A DNA stretch of 64,000 nucleotides from Undaria pinnatifida. Its lineage: Eukaryota; Sar; Phaeophyceae; Laminariales; Alariaceae. Both the position numbers and the translations under genes were made by a program. Numbering within the stretch: the stretch's first letter is position 1; each line of letters opens with the position of its first letter. The notes beneath the pieces were generated by a model. That model saw nothing but the letters and a program-made list of their open reading frames with translations. It was not told the origin of the DNA and did not search any database. Below, piece by piece: positions 34,181 to 46,171 of the stretch. The stretch covers positions 6,227,905 to 6,291,904 of the forward strand of contig JABAKD010000029.1 in assembly GCA_012845835.1 (NCBI GenBank), given 5' to 3'.

Positions 34181-35784
34181 TATGTTGTCGGATTTGGCCA
34201 GTTACACAAACCGACCACCAAAAAGCGGTACGTATCATATAAAAGCCCCGCCTAAAACTAAAATCCACCACGTGAATATATCTGCTACCCGACAGGTGAT
34301 ATACCTCTCAAACAATCCATGCAATACCTCCCACAATACGAATTGCAGTAGGGGGGCTTGACAAGGCGATCATTCGAGATAAGGTGGTCAAAATCGGCTT
34401 GGCACGACAGAAGATGTGAATGAGGTGGCTACTGCCCTATACAGCAACAGATCGTTTATAAGGCGGTATACGCCATATTTAGGGCGGTTACCGCCCTATT
34501 CACGGCCCCACAACCCAGTGCACAGCCCACGTTCGCTTCCACATCAGTCTAAAACCTCGTTTTGGTCCTGCTTTTGAGTGAGAGGTACGATAGGGAGTAT
34601 CACAACGCTACATAGGCAGTGTCACACCCCCACATAGATAGGCAGTATAAGCACCCCCCCAAAAAAAATGCAGTATCACACCCTTACTGCTGCTGCTGTT
34701 GTTGGTGCGAGAACACACGCACCCCTAGCGCACAACGAACAGAGGGAGGGGATACGTACGATACCCTGTACAGCAGGCGATATGTGCTTGGTTCCATTCT
34801 CACCCCCGAGCGCCATGACGGTCATTAATGTCGCGGACAAGGCGGTGGTCGACTGCATGGAGTCTGTGGTGGAGCCGGCCCGGACTGCGACAACGCAACG
34901 CAGCTCGTCTCGATGCGGTAGACGACATGACCAAAACGTTGAAAGGCACTCACATCGACGAGGTGAACGTTGATGAGATCGAAGAAAGCGATGGTGACAC
35001 AACGGGGCACAGGGACGGTGCCCCACCGCCTAGCTAACGTGGAACGTTCGTCGCACTTTGTTTCTCTGAAGAGCGAGGATGAGGCGTACGGCAATGACGA
35101 CGCCCTCTTCCATCTGCAGAAAGCCAGGGTGTCGTTCATCGAAGCGCATGCATGCCTCTAAGCCAGCGCAACAGGCGGGCATGAGACCATTTGGTGAACC
35201 TTATCAAGTACGGCAAAGGGGGGGGGGGGGGGGCAGCGGAGGACTGCAGTGCATAGCAGCAGTCGGTACAGTCGTAGGTTGGAGCTCTGTGTGGGTGTGC
35301 AGTAAAGCGAAGAGCCCTCTCCGTTCAACGGTACGGCGGTGTGTGTCTTCAACGGGTTGTGTGTGCCTTCGACGGGCTTGTCAACCGCAGCTCAATAACA
35401 GTGTACTGTAATATTATATTTCTCTGTGCGCACCCTTCTGCTCTGTCGTGATTTTTTCCCGTCTCATCTTCTGCGCTTTTTGGTGTGTGTTTGACATCAC
35501 ACATGTTCAGTGGGCTCAGCACTGGTACTGCTTTAACGCTTTTCCAAGGACGCGTATGATATCTATCGTCGTAAGGCTCTCTTCTTTGTCATCTTTTCGG
35601 TCAGGAGCACTGTGTGCCGTGGCTTGAAAACGATGTGTATCCTCAGTACGGCGGGTACCGCCGTATGTAGAGATACCACCAAAAGCGCAACAGGGAGGTC
35701 ACCCGCTTAAACTACACAGTCCAATACGGGGGTCGTTCGAGATAGGGCGGTCAAATTCTCGGTGAACTACACCACTGCTGTATA
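34181..35784. other. Intergenic; possible exon fragments at 34.8-35.16 kb
   Basis: Plus-strand frames at 34815-34900 (MTVINVADKAVVDCMES), about 34890-35036 (DDMTKTLKGTHIDEVNVDEI) and 35035-35161 (FVSLKSEDEAYGNDDALF, ending in a stop) look like pieces of one acidic protein joined by small introns or broken by frameshifts. Family not recognised. A 16-base G-run is at 35219-35234. Confidence 0.3.
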
Positions 35785-36080
35785 TACCCGGTCGCACCGG
35801 AGGCGTATCAGGTTATCCTCGAGCCTGTCATAGATACGTGAGTTCAAATCCCCCCGAGTGCATGCTCATTTTAATATCGTGGGTACTTTTTCTTGTGCAC
35901 AAATTGATTTTTGGAAAACGCGAAGGCGTGAGTTAAAACAAAAAGCAAAATGACGAGCAGTGGGATTGCTGAACCGTATGCGCGATAAAACGTGAAGGCA
36001 AGAACCGCAGGAGAGAAGGGACGACACCTGTGACCACGGCTTGCCCAAAAGCTGGAAAGTACAATTGTAAAAAAATCAAG
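35785..36080 (+). mobile_element. tRNA-derived SINE, copy 3
   Basis: The head CGGTCGCACCGGAGGCGTATC has an A-box-like region, and GTGAGTTCAAATCCC is a B-box match about 60 bp on. The body has TTGTGCACAAATT, GGCGTGAGTTA and GCTGAACCGTATGCGCGATA; the tail has CGACACCTGTGACCACGGC and GCTGGAAAGT, then an A-rich end. The RNA polymerase III promoter is inferred from the boxes. Confidence 0.75.
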
Positions 36081-36307
36081 AAATACCTCTACTACAAGGC
36101 AAAAAACAACACCGAAGAACAACTTTGCTCCCATCAATTTATGATAGGTTAAAAACACGTTAAAAACAACACCATGCAAAAAAAATTATAATGCTCCCGA
36201 CCACGTCACAGTCTTTGTCCTTGAACCATGAAAGTTTGGGCTGCTGCAATTGGCACGCAGGTTGAATACTTTGCTCGCACTCCCTCCCAACCCCCTATTA
36301 ATATTTA

Positions 36308-37880
36308 TATAAAAAAAACACACTCTAGCTGAGAAATCGAAGCTTTTGTCGAATATCATCTCTGCAAGCTGTGTTTGATACTCCGATCGCGCGTATTACG
36401 GGTTGTGCGTCCTCATGGCGGATATAGGTCGGCGTCTCCCCTTGCACGCACAGTGCAGCTATCAGGGTCAACAGGGTGATGTTAGTCAGTCTGTGCGCGG
36501 AAACTATAAACCTGTTTCTGAGGGGGACAAAATCTGACAGCTGTGGAAGGAAATGCATCAGTTTATCAAGTGTATCCTGTAAGTCGTATAACCTACGAGG
36601 GGAGGCCGGAGTTTTTAAGCGCGTGGTGGCACGGGTTTAAACAAGAGGGAGCGGGGGGGGGGGGCGGGGGGGGGTTGGACGAACGGGGCAACTTAATCTG
36701 TTCGTGGACACTATAAATCCGTTAAGGAGGTAAATCCGACTTTTTCGGAAGGAATGCACCGCTTTATCATGTATATCCTGAAAGTCGTACAACCAGTGAG
36801 GAGAGGGCGGGGTGTTTGAGGGGGTTGGTGCGGGGGGCGGGGGGGGGCAGAATTGGGCAATAGGGCTTTTAACAGCTTTAGGTCCCATAGATGTAGGGAT
36901 TCGCTATACGCCTGATACCAGGTCCTCTAGGCAATGGTGCGTGTGGTGGCGCGTTGGGGGGGATGGAGCAGCGGCATGGATAGCTCTACAAAGAAAATGA
37001 GGTGATTACGATGTTAGTTGAGGCGTTGGGGTGGGGGGTGGATATATTTAAGCTACATCATGGATGGCTAAGAATCGTATGACGAGCCATCCGTCGGTAG
37101 GGATGCACATCACCAGAAAGTCCCTGGGATCCTCACATGAGGAACTCAATATCTCACTCGAAAAATGACTTCGAAGGTATTCGTTCGCGCAACCCGACCA
37201 AGCTTCTATGCTACGGTGCTTAAAGACAATGTACTCGTGAAATCGCCCAGGGACCTCTTGGCGCAATCATACAACTGCAACACCTACCGTGCGATGACTC
37301 CCTGATGCGATGTCAACTGCGTAGAAGTTTTTTTAGTCCGGCCGATTTCGATCTCAGGTGGGTCGTTTGAGTAAGAGAAAACGTGGAAAAGAAGAAGCGG
37401 GGGGGGGGGGGGGGGGCGGAAATGAATTGGACCTACGGCATGGATAGCCGAAATGATAATGAGGTTATATCAGCTGGCTGGTGTTGGTACTTTCTATGGC
37501 AGGTTTTGATTTGAGGTTGGGCGTTTGTACAAGAGGGATCGAGGGGGGCGGGGGACGGATGGCGGGCTGGACATTTCAATATGTGCGTGGAAACAGTATT
37601 ATCCTTGATGGGGACAAATCTGGCGTTTGTAGCAAGACTACGTCACAATCTACCGCCTGCCTGGTATTGTTTATTATTCTAGCAGATTTGATGTTATAAC
37701 TTCATAATTTTATATTGTATGTGATCGTGAGATATAATATTTTAGTTCATAGGTTGTTGTTTTGTTGCTGTTTTCTCACATTATACGCGCGGTCGGAGTA
37801 GCACACATAGCTGGCCAGCAAGGGTGAGTTTCGACGAAATCTTGGAATCGTCAATCTCGCAGCTGGAATGTAATATATTT
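36308..37880 (+). mobile_element. TIR-family element with both ends, 1.57 kb
   Basis: Left end ACACTCTAGCTGAGAAATCG (36318 on). The right end is the inverted match GGTGAGTTTCGACGAAATC to GCAGCTGGAATGTAATAT (37790-37875). The interior carries several G-runs (36650-36680, 37400-37420) and the TAGGG-TT-GCTATACGC module. The layout is that of a non-autonomous DNA element; no transposase frame is present. Confidence 0.72.
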
Positions 37881-37887
37881 TTTGAAG

Positions 37888-38395
37888 AATGAAAATACAC
37901 TCCAGCTGTGAGATCAAAGATTTAGTCGAAACTCATCTTTGCAAGCTGTGTGTGATACTCCGATCGCGCGTATTACGGGTTGTGTGTCCTCATTAAGGAT
38001 ATAGGTCGGCGACTCCCCTCACAACTACAGTGTAGCTATCAGGGTCAACAGGGTGATGTTAGTCAGTCTGTGCGCAGTAACTATAAAACCCGTTTTCGAG
38101 GGGGACCAAATCTGACAGCTGTGCAGAAAAATGTATGCGTTTAACAAGTGAATCATGTAAGTGGAATAACCGGTGAGGGGGGGGCGGAGTTTTCAAGGAC
38201 GTGGGGGCCTGGTTTTGATCAAAAGCGAGCGGGGTTGGATGGGGGAGGGGAGGGCGGGGGGGGGGACGGGCGGGGAATTAGTGCGTGGAAGCTATAAATC
38301 CTTTAAGGGGATAAATATGACGGTTTTGGAGAAAAAAAAAAATATATATATATATTGTGTCACGGCTAGAGTGTATTATATTTTTTCACAATATT
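37888..38395 (+). mobile_element. TIR-family element, short copy
   Basis: Left end AAAATACACTCCAGCTGTGAG; right end the inverted GTCACGGCTAGAGTGTATTAT (38357-38377). It abuts the previous element after less than 10 bp. Confidence 0.7.
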
Positions 38396-38603
38396 AAATA
38401 AATAGACTACTTGTAGCACCTTTTCACATGTTTATTTCGTTTGTACAGGGTACACGTATTATCAAAAGACACTTTTGAGCGACAAACAGTCCTTCTTATT
38501 GAATGGAATTGAATTAAATTCGATGTGTTTTGTGGAAAGATACGAATGGGAAACCACGTATCATGTAATGTCAACGATATTTTTCTGATCGGAATAACGC
38601 GTT

Positions 38604-38626
38604 AGCAGTAGTAGTAGTAGTGGTAA

Positions 38627-38665
<39 letters not shown>

Positions 38666-38835
38666 CAGCAGTAGTAGTAGTAGTAGCAGTAGTAGTCGCA
38701 GTAGTCGCAGTAGTAGTAGAAGTAGTAGTAGTAGTGGAAGTAGTAGTACTAGTTGTAGTAGAAGTAGTAGTAGTAGTTAGCAGCAGCAGTAGTAGTAGTA
38801 GTAGTAGTAGTTGTAGAATAAGTAGTAGTAGTAGT

Positions 38836-38880
<45 letters not shown>
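38604..38880. repeat. (AGT)n microsatellite, ~275 bp
   Basis: AGT/AGTAGC units with few interruptions. The open frames across it (poly-Val, poly-Ser) are artefacts. Confidence 0.95.
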
Positions 38881-38881
<1 letters not shown>

Positions 38882-39189
38882 CAGCGTTCGCTGCCGGGGT
38901 AGTTGTCACGAGGACCGCCGACAGGGACAGCGTCACGCCAGCTAGCGCTGAATTGCGAAGGCAGTTGAATTAAATGGATACACGACGTGTAAGAAAAGAC
39001 GTGCAAGTGTATTTTTTCTCCATCCGCCGAGGGTTTAAAAAAAAAAGAAAAAAGTAGTACGACTCGATTAGTACTAGTATTAGCAGAGTATATCGGAAGA
39101 AGCCCACAAACGCCACGGACGGAACAGCGACGGCAATGCAGCTTTCATCTGAAGAAGTCTGGAACTAAATGTTCATTTCAGTAGCTTCC

Positions 39190-40020
39190 CTTGTTTGTCT
39201 TGGCACTGCTAAGCCGATCGAGCTGGTGGCTTCTCTTGCGACCGCTGTTATTGTTTTGTGGCGGCACAGCCTGGGCACGCTATGGTATGACCTGCTGCAG
39301 AACAACAGTAGCCGTGAGACCGGCCGTTGCCTCAATCGCCACCCGTTGAGGTTCACGATTTATCGCCCTGGTGGCGGTTGTCAATAACGCCCTTGCAGCA
39401 GCAACGGATTGCCTCGGGGAAGGTGGCCCAGGGAGAACATGCCCTCAAATTCAGACCGAATCTTCCACTTCAATTCGAACTCCTCCCCCCAGAGGGCGTG
39501 TATTTACCCGGGTTTCACCCGTCCCCAGAACGTTTGTGAGTTTTTCACAACATCCGAACCCATACAAACTTTTGTGAGTTATTTACAACATCCAAACCCG
39601 TACCCGGACTTCTGCAACATCTGTGCGACCGTGCGGGCACAGCAGTGCCCGGGTTACAAGTACAGCATTTTTATGCCTGTCCTGAAATTCGGTATGTTCT
39701 GTACGCCCGTGCCACAATGCCACTTGTGTAACTTCTACAACACTTTCATACCCGTACGCTGAACTTCTGTGAGTTCTGTAACAGATTTATACATTCAAAC
39801 CCGTACCCGAATATTTTAGGTTTTGAACGCGCCCTTGTGCCACCATACCCGCGTCACGGGGCACATCATTTTTTGTACCCGCCCGGAACTGCTGTGAGTT
39901 CTGCACGCCCGCGCTATAGCACCCGCAACTTATTCGAGTTCTGTGTAATACTTCCATACCCGTGTACCCGAACTTCTGGAAGATCTGTAAGACTTCCCCT
40001 ACCCTTACCCGAAGTAATCA
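39190..40020. repeat. Minisatellite family M, locus 3, with leader
   Basis: Same leader, then the longest array (about 39510-40015) of CCCGTACCCGAACTTCTGTGAG-TTCTGTA units. The leader-plus-array order, shared with locus 2, suggests one dispersed element carrying an internal minisatellite. Confidence 0.75.
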
Positions 40021-40369
40021 AACCTTAAGAGAACACAACCTTGGATAGTTCCACCCCATGTACATCCGCGGCACAACCAGTTTACGTGCCGCTACCTGCA
40101 TGAGCGACGAGCCCTGATGCCACAAGCTATGAGACAGAAATCCACATGCATCATACATGCACGGAAGATAGAGCAACAAGGCGATTTGGTCATGCGATGC
40201 CACACCTGCAATCAGCACGAGGGGAAAACATATGAAAGCCAGCACGCAAGCCTAATGATAAAAAAGTATTGCTTGCTCATTGTGTGCACACCAATTCCCG
40301 ACGACCAACGCCCGAATGGGTAGAGCCGACCTTAGCTGGACCAACTCTGGCGAAACGCTGATTTTTCGT

Positions 40370-40525
40370 GGCCCGGAGTTTCGTCAGGGGCTTAACTTGC
40401 GCAAGTCCCGCACTCTACCCGGAATGACGACATTCCGGGTGACTACGAGTATCTCCGCCGCACTGGATCACCAGGGTTCAGGTCTGGTCGACATACTCCA
40501 GCATCCGTGTACAACGGACCCTTGA
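40370..40525 (-). repeat. Inverted dispersed repeat, arm 2
   Basis: Holds the hairpin ACCCGGAATG-ACGA-CATTCCGGGT (40417-40440) and matches 23225-23395 on the opposite strand. Confidence 0.7.
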
Positions 40526-41350
40526 GTCATCCCCCGTTAGGGGATGCAGTTGTTGGATTCACTAAAAATATTTGTGCTCGATTTTTTCGTGAGAGCGTCC
40601 TTCAAGTGAGGAACTACCAGTTAGTCATTGATCGTCTGATTGTACGATAGCCCCCCCCTCCAAACAAGCTTATTTTTAAACGAACGTTTCATGGCTGCTC
40701 GACACCAGAAACGATACGGTAAAAAAAACATCTTATGTTTTTTTTTTTTGTTTGCAAAGGGCTATCGAACGATGACGATCGGGTGGCAACAGGCGACGTA
40801 TTTAAGGAGATACGGCCGGGGGTTGGTTTGAAAATCGACGACTTCATTGAAGAAAAGTTGGGGGGGGCTACCCTAGAACGACTCGATCAAGTCGAGAAAT
40901 TTCACGAGTGTGCTTTGTTTTAGGGCTATCAGGACAAGAAGCGTGGTCGAGGGTCTTACGAACGAATGCCTCGCAAATATTTGTATTTACCCCGTGCTAC
41001 ACGGAGTTGTAACGGGGACCGCCGGTAGCGATAGATCATCATGATTCTCATTGAAGATGCACCATGATTTGGCCATGCAATGCCATCTGCAATCTGCAAT
41101 GGACACGAGGGAAACATATACCGATACGGAAGCCAGCGCACAGAGGCCAACTGGTTTGGTGTATAAGCGCTCAAATACGTTTGTTTGGCCAGCATACGTG
41201 GGGTGGCGACCATGAAGACAGTAGTGTCCAACGCACTAGTTTTATGTGGTAGGTTGGTGTCCCGTTTACACAATGTTACTGTCGTTGTTTGGAAGTGCAT
41301 GGAGTCGAAGATGTTGTGAGCCTGTAGCCTGTAGATGCCGCGTCAGGTCT
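40526..41350. other. No supported gene
   Basis: Short frames; nothing recognised on either strand. Confidence 0.35.
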
Positions 41351-41545
<195 letters not shown>

Positions 41546-42061
41546 AATATCACATTCAATCGCATAAACAAGTCACAAGACAGGCTCCAATCACTCTGTC
41601 TGGAGCAATACCCCACGAAAAAACGCAATATATATGCAACAAAAACGCTCTATCGAAAATGACAATAAAACTCTCTCACTCACACACCTGATATAGATGA
41701 GACACGGTCCGTAGATTGCTCTGTATACCGCCCAACGGTCTGGATGATGTTATCGTGCAGTTCACTTTGGTTTTTTACTACCACCGCTCCTTGATCCACC
41801 TTAAGACTATACAAGCTTGCGTGGGAGGCTGTTCTTCGATGTCCTAAACCAAATGGATGGAGGTGGTATGATGGGTGGATGCTGTAATGAAATACGTTGC
41901 ATTCGATCGCCAACGTGTCTCTCGGTCCGTTTGTTCTTGCGTTCGACTGTATTGTACGCCATTTTTTCGATTAGCGCAGAAATCACAACGCTCCGACATT
42001 TTTTCGCTTTGACGTTTTAGGAAGCGTGACCCCGCTTCTTGTTTTTTGCGTGGTTAATCAC

Positions 42062-42382
42062 ATTTTTTTTTTTTTCTTTTCTTTCGCACGCTTCTACTTT
42101 CCAGCTTCTGGACAAGCCGTGGTCACAGGTGTCGTCCCTTCTCCCCCCCGGTTATTGCATTCAATTCTTATCGCGCATAGGGTTCAGCACTCCCACTGCA
42201 CGTCGATTTTTCATCGAGTGTTGCTAACTCACGCTCTCGCGCTTTCCGCAAGTGAATTTGTGCACATATAATATGTCCCAATGAATTTGTACGAGTATGC
42301 ACTCGGCGGGGCTCGAACTCACGAAACTGACCTATACCAGGCTCGAGGTTAACCTGATACGGCACCGGGCCGACCGGCATTA
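42062..42382 (-). mobile_element. tRNA-derived SINE, copy 4, with poly(A) tail
   Basis: Minus strand: head GGTCGGCCCGGTGCCGTATC, B box GTGAGTTCGAGCCCC, body AGCGCGAGAGCGTGAGTTAG and GCTGAACCCTATGCGCGATA, tail ACACCTGTGACCACGGCTTG, and a run of about 13 A at the 3' end. This is the clearest full-length copy (about 320 bp). Confidence 0.82.
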
Positions 42383-42449
42383 TAAAACATTACGTCCAGA
42401 TACGTACGTATTCGAAAACGACACTTCAAACCCACCCCACATAAGAGTT

Positions 42450-42770
42450 TATTTTTTTATTTCGTTGTTTCACACTTCTACTTTCTAGCGTCTGGACAAG
42501 CCGCGGTCACAGGTGTCGTCCCTTTTCCCCCCTGTTCTTGACTTCAATTTTTGTTGCGCATAGGGTTCAGCAATCCCACTCCTCGTCAATTTTTCATCGA
42601 GCGTTGCTAACTCACGCTCCCGCGCGTTTCGCAAGTTACTTTGTGCACAAAGGAAAAGAACCTACGAATTTACCAGTTACAGTATGCCCTCGGGGGGATC
42701 CGAACTCACGGAGCTGACCTATAGTACCAGGCTCGAAGATAACCTTGACATGCCACCAGCGCGACCAGCC
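42450..42770 (-). mobile_element. tRNA-derived SINE, copy 5
   Basis: Same order as copy 4: GGCTGGTCGCGCTGGTGGCA head, GTGAGTTCGGATCCC B box, GGGAGCGTGAGTTAGCAACG, CTGAACCCTATGCGCAACA, ACACCTGTGACCGCGGCTTG, A-rich end. It lies head-to-tail with copy 4, about 70 bp apart. Confidence 0.82.
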
Positions 42771-42799
42771 ATATATTATGATATAATTTTTAAACAAAT

Positions 42800-43128
42800 C
42801 ACTCCACCAATCCAGCTCTATGATCGAAAGTTTTCCTGAAACTCATCTCTGCAAGCTGTGTGTGATTCTTCGATCACGCGTATTACGGGTTGTATGTCCT
42901 CATTAAGGATAGGATGCAATACGTTATAAAAAACATGTACTATACTTCGAACTGGTTCCAGGAAAAAAATATTGATCTTACAGCAGTTCAGAACGGAATA
43001 CGTTGAATACGTCAAAACTCAAGATATCGAAATGACCGCGTAAACTAGGCGATCGGAGTATCACACACAGCTTGCAAAGATGAGTTTCGACAAAATATTC
43101 GATCTCACGGCTGGAGTGTATTTAAAAT
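42800..43128 (+). mobile_element. TIR-family deletion derivative, ~330 bp
   Basis: Left end ACTCCACCAATCCAGCTCTATG through TACGGGTTGTATGTCCTCATTA, about 130 bp of unrelated middle, then the inverted right end GATCGGAGTATCACACACAG, GATGAGTTTCGAC, CTCACGGCTGGAGTGTATTT. This is the clearest proof that the family has long inverted ends (about 85-100 bp). Confidence 0.82.
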
Positions 43129-43309
43129 TTGTACAAATAGACTAGCAGAGGAGCATATCGTCGATTCCGCGAAGATATTTTGGGCATGCGAGCTGTACCT
43201 CGTGAGTTATGGGCATTATTCGTATTCCTTAGGGGAGGCGTTATTTCGTAGGGTGTTTAAGATTCCTTTATTTAGTGAAAAAAAAGTATACAGTCTATAT
43301 ATACAAATA

Positions 43310-45000
43310 AATATACACTTTTGGAAGCTGTGTGTGATACTTCGACCGCGCGTATTGCGGGTTGTGTGTCCTCCTTAAGGATATAGATCGGCGACTTCCC
43401 TTGCAACTGCAGTACAGCTATCGGGGTCAACATGGTGATTTTAGTCAGTCTGTGCGCAGAAACTATAAAACCCGTTTCTGAGGGGGACAAAATCTGACAG
43501 CTTTGAAAGGAAATTCATCAGTTTACCAAGTGACTCCCGTAAGTGGATTAACATGTGAGGGGAGGGCGGAGTTTTCAAGGACGTGCGGGCCTAGGTTTGA
43601 TCAAGAGGGTGGGGAGCGGGGAACGGGTGGGGCAGCTCAATCTGGTCGTGGAAACTTGAATTCCTATCCTGTAAGTCGTGCAACCAGTAGGGAGAGGGCG
43701 GAGCGTTCGAGGGGGTGGGGGTGGGGGTGGGTGTGGAGGTGAAAAGGGGGTGTGGAAGGGACGGGGGGGGCGTGCAGAAAGGATTTTTTAAACCAATATC
43801 TTTAGGTCGCATGGATACAGGGGTTTGCTATACGCATGGTCGTAGGTCTAGGCGATGGTGGGGGTGGTGGCGAAGGAGGGGGCGTTGGGGGCAGGGGCGG
43901 TGCAGAATAAAAGCTACGTAATGGATGGCTAGAAAGATAGTGACGTGATATCAACTTCGTCGAAGTGTTTCTTACTGTGGCCGATTTCGATTGGAGGTGG
44001 GACGCTTGAACTGAAGAGCGGTGAAAAAAGGGCGGGGTTCTTAAGGACGTGGAGGCCTCGGTTTGATCAACATGGGTGCGGGGGAGAACGGGCGGGGCAG
44101 CTCAATCTGTGCGTGGAAACTATAAATCCTATCCTGTCGTCGTGCAACCAGCGAGTAGAGGGCGGAGCGTTTGAGTGGGTGGGTGCGGGGGCGGGGGGGG
44201 TGAGGCGGGGGCGGGGGGGTGCAGAAAGGCTTTTAAAAACCAACATCTTTAGGTCGCATAGATACAGGGGTTTTCTATACGCGTGGTACGAGGTCTAGGC
44301 GAAGGTGCGGGTGGTGGGGAAGGAGGGGGCGTTGGGGGGGGGGGAAGGGGGGGGGGGGGGGGGATGGAAGCTGCGTCATGGATGGCTAGAAAGATAATGA
44401 GGTGATATTAACTGCGTAGAAGTGCGTATTGCTCTGGCCGATTTAGATAGTAGGTGGGGCATTCACACTTACTTGAGGACGGAAAAAAATGAATAAAAGA
44501 GGGGCGATGAATTGTACTTACGGTGTGGATAGCTACAAAGATGATGAGGTGATATCTGCTGGCTTGTAGTGTTTGCTACTCTTAGTCAGGGTTTGATTTA
44601 GGCGAGGCGTTTGAACAAGAGGGATCGGGAGAGAAGAGGGGGGCGGGCGGGACATTTCCATATGTGCGCGGAACCTGAAAACCATTAATGGGACCAAATC
44701 TGACGGTTGTAGCAAGAATGCGTCCTTTCATATCACCTGCCTGGTATTGTTATTTATTCTACAGATTGGATGTTAGATGGACAGGAAGAGAATGAGGTGA
44801 TTTCACCCCGCTGGTAGTGTTTACTACTCTCTGGGCAGATTTTGAATATAAACAAGAGGGATCTGAGGAGGGGGCGGGGGGGGGTCGGGAAACTTTAACA
44901 CGCGCGCGGAAACTTGAAACTATTTAATGGGACAAATCTGACGATTGTAGCATGAAGACATCGCTTTATATCACCTGCCTGATATTGTAATTTTTCTATA
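43310..45000 (+). mobile_element. TIR-family element, compound copy with repeated interior
   Basis: The left end is truncated (starts at GAAGCTGTGTGTGATACTTCG). The interior module (AATC-GTGCGTGGAAACTATAAATCC ... GGTCGCAT-GATACAGGGGTTT ... GATGGCTAGAAAGATA-TGA) occurs twice, at 43600-43960 and 44080-44410, with further part-copies to about 45000. G-runs are at 43715-43770, 44185-44220 and 44335-44365. Confidence 0.7.
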
Positions 45001-45004
45001 AGAT

Positions 45005-45307
45005 TTGATTTTAGATGTGGTATGTAACACAGTCTTTAGGTGTGGTCAAGAACGTGTTGAAGCTTTAAATGTGTTGTACGTGGATCGCAAGATGGAATAT
45101 ACAACCATGCAAAGTTACCTACGGGCATGCGTTGGACCCAGTTCCCTGATGCTCAAAACCAATTGCAACGAAGGTGATGTGGAGGGCGAATGCTACAACG
45201 ACTTGCGCTGCTCTGATTACACCGTATCTCGTTCTGTTTGTTCTTGCGCTCATGATAAACCTGTTATCTGGCAACAAGCAGTTTTGACCCATTTTAGGTT
45301 TGTGTAA
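45005..45307 (+). CDS. Unrecognised 100-codon ORF
   Basis: Reads like protein (CGQERVEALNVLYVDRKMEY; a Cys-containing tail ending CSCAHDKPVIW), with mixed composition unlike the G-rich surround. A related but broken stretch lies at about 41870-41945 (shared TCTCG-TC-GTTTGTTCTTGCG), so it may belong to a repeat. No family recognised. Confidence 0.25.
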   Translation: MILDVVCNTVFRCGQERVEALNVLYVDRKMEYTTMQSYLRACVGPSSLMLKTNCNEGDVEGECYNDLRCSDYTVSRSVCSCAHDKPVIWQQAVLTHFRFV

Positions 45308-45412
45308 ACATTATATGTAGACTGCTGTGTGATGTTTCTGACTCGTATGTATGGACCTCTAGTTAGGAACCGAGGGTATACCGGTTCCGTCGTTCGGCTG
45401 GATTTCGTGTAT

Positions 45413-45890
45413 GAACGTAAGTGTATGCGGGATTAGTGTGCGGACATCCTCAAGATTTGAAAATGTTGTGTCCGCGTGGTTGTTGCTACACGTGTATTTT
45501 TGGTTGATGTTCTCGACTTCGTTATCCTGTTGTTCCAGAGTGCTGTTTTCGAATACATATTGGTTTACAGTGGTTAGGGGGGGGGGGGGGCAGTTGTGTA
45601 TATCTGCCAAACTTATTTCTGCACGCCGTGAGAACTGGTTCGGGGAGGTACGTATATATATGTGGTTTAGGTATCGGACATCGTTAAGATTTGAGAATGT
45701 TGAGTGCGCGTAGTTGTTGTTACACGCGTATGTTTTGATTGATATTCTAGATTTCGTTATCGTGTTATTCCAGTGTGGTATTTTGGAATACATATTTGTT
45801 TACAGTGAGTGGTTTGGGGGGGGGGGGGGGGGGGGCTGTTGTGCATATCTGTAAAACATATGTGTGTACGGCGAGAAAACTGCTTCGGGG
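45413..45890. repeat. Two tandem ~245 bp units, each with a long G-run
   Basis: Both units share GACATC-T-AAGATTTGA-AATGTTG, TTCGTTATC-TGTT-TTCCAG, GAATACATATT-GTTTACAGTG, then a run of 12-20 G, then GTTGTG-ATATCTG. Minus frames run through both copies only because of the duplication. Confidence 0.8.
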
Positions 45891-46171
45891 GCCTAAGAAC
45901 GAAGTTGCGAGGGAAGGTTGGGAATTTCAATGTGGCTTTTGTCCAAATGTGGTTAAATGCATGTTTGTCTCTGAAGATGAGCATGCAATAACCAACATTG
46001 ACAACTATGGGTTATAGCGGTATCATTATACACATCTAATACCGTTACTGCTCGAAGTTTGACCCAGTGTGAATTCATTTTTTTGCTAAACGGTGTTGGT
46101 TGCGTACAAATACTGAGCGAGGCTAGGGTTAAAGCCTTAAAATGAAAGTTGACTAGAAGTTTTCGTATATA

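Noticed and set aside
38620..38838. Poly-Val/poly-Ser ORF
   Set aside because: Translation of the (AGT)n microsatellite.
42290..42390. Functional tRNA gene on the minus strand
   Set aside because: The B box is good, but the acceptor and anticodon arms do not pair convincingly and the same sequence heads several SINE copies.
45359..45793. 144-codon minus-strand ORF with internal similarity
   Set aside because: Arises from the tandem 245 bp units; the similarity follows the DNA duplication.
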